A stretch of 13,402 bases of DNA from Acholeplasmataceae bacterium UBA6235 (GTDB taxonomy: Bacteria; Bacillota_I; Bacilli_A; Acholeplasmatales; UBA5453). The stretch lies in NCBI GenBank assembly GCA_002441525.1, contig DJWH01000115.1:1-13402 (forward strand), given 5' to 3'. Below are positions 13,382 through 13,402 of this stretch, one piece after another. The stretch's first letter is position 1. Each line of letters starts with the position of its first letter. Under the pieces are notes generated by a model. That model did no database searches and was not told the DNA's origin. It saw nothing but the letters and a program-made list of their open reading frames with translations. Position numbers and translations under genes: made by a program.

Positions 13382-13402
13382 AACAACACAATCAAGAAGT
13401 CC

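Overview
The window is AT-rich bacterial DNA in which TGA works as a stop (for example at the ends of the genes at 6165 and 10433) and Trp is TGG. Shine-Dalgarno sequences are strong, genes are tightly packed and the coding style is low-GC. This fits a low-GC Firmicute or an Acholeplasma-like mollicute that keeps the standard code. That placement is inferred from style and gene content only; no rRNA or core marker gene is present. The window divides into a mobile, decayed left half (1 to about 6120) and an orderly right half (about 6120 to the end).

Left half. An IS3-family element (about 13-1249) lies against a 5'-truncated gene (1307-1636). The C-terminal half of that gene is recognisably a paralogue of the lipoprotein gene at 10942. 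A convergent membrane protein gene of the DUF2238/YjdF type follows (2363-1674, minus strand). A complete IS21-family element (2657-4937, istA and istB) then separates a 12-codon start resembling an FtsX/BceB-type permease from the tail of a two-helix membrane protein. The stretch 5224-6164 holds a 138-bp element with 24-bp inverted ends, a terminator hairpin, and the last 44 codons of a UDP-galactopyranose mutase gene, followed by its own terminator-like hairpin.

Right half. The first operon (6165-10110) encodes an RND/MMPL-type exporter split into two overlapping genes, a TetR-family regulator and a six-helix membrane protein with two membrane histidines resembling ferric-reductase/MsrQ heme domains. 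A palindrome just upstream is the natural candidate for the TetR operator. A very strong 18-bp hairpin (10124-10165) follows, with a relic of an AlbA_2/Schlafen-type domain directly against it. The second operon (10433-12458) encodes two secreted or lipoprotein-like proteins of a shared, unrecognised family and a cytoplasmic diguanylate cyclase with an intact GGDEF motif but no RxxD inhibitory site. The last gene is a ZupT-like ZIP metal transporter with a Fur/Zur-like box over its promoter.

Working picture. The first operon looks like a self-regulated export or stress unit. The second couples surface proteins to c-di-GMP synthesis. The family shared by the truncated gene at 1307 and the genes at 10433 and 10942 is the best candidate here for undescribed biology.
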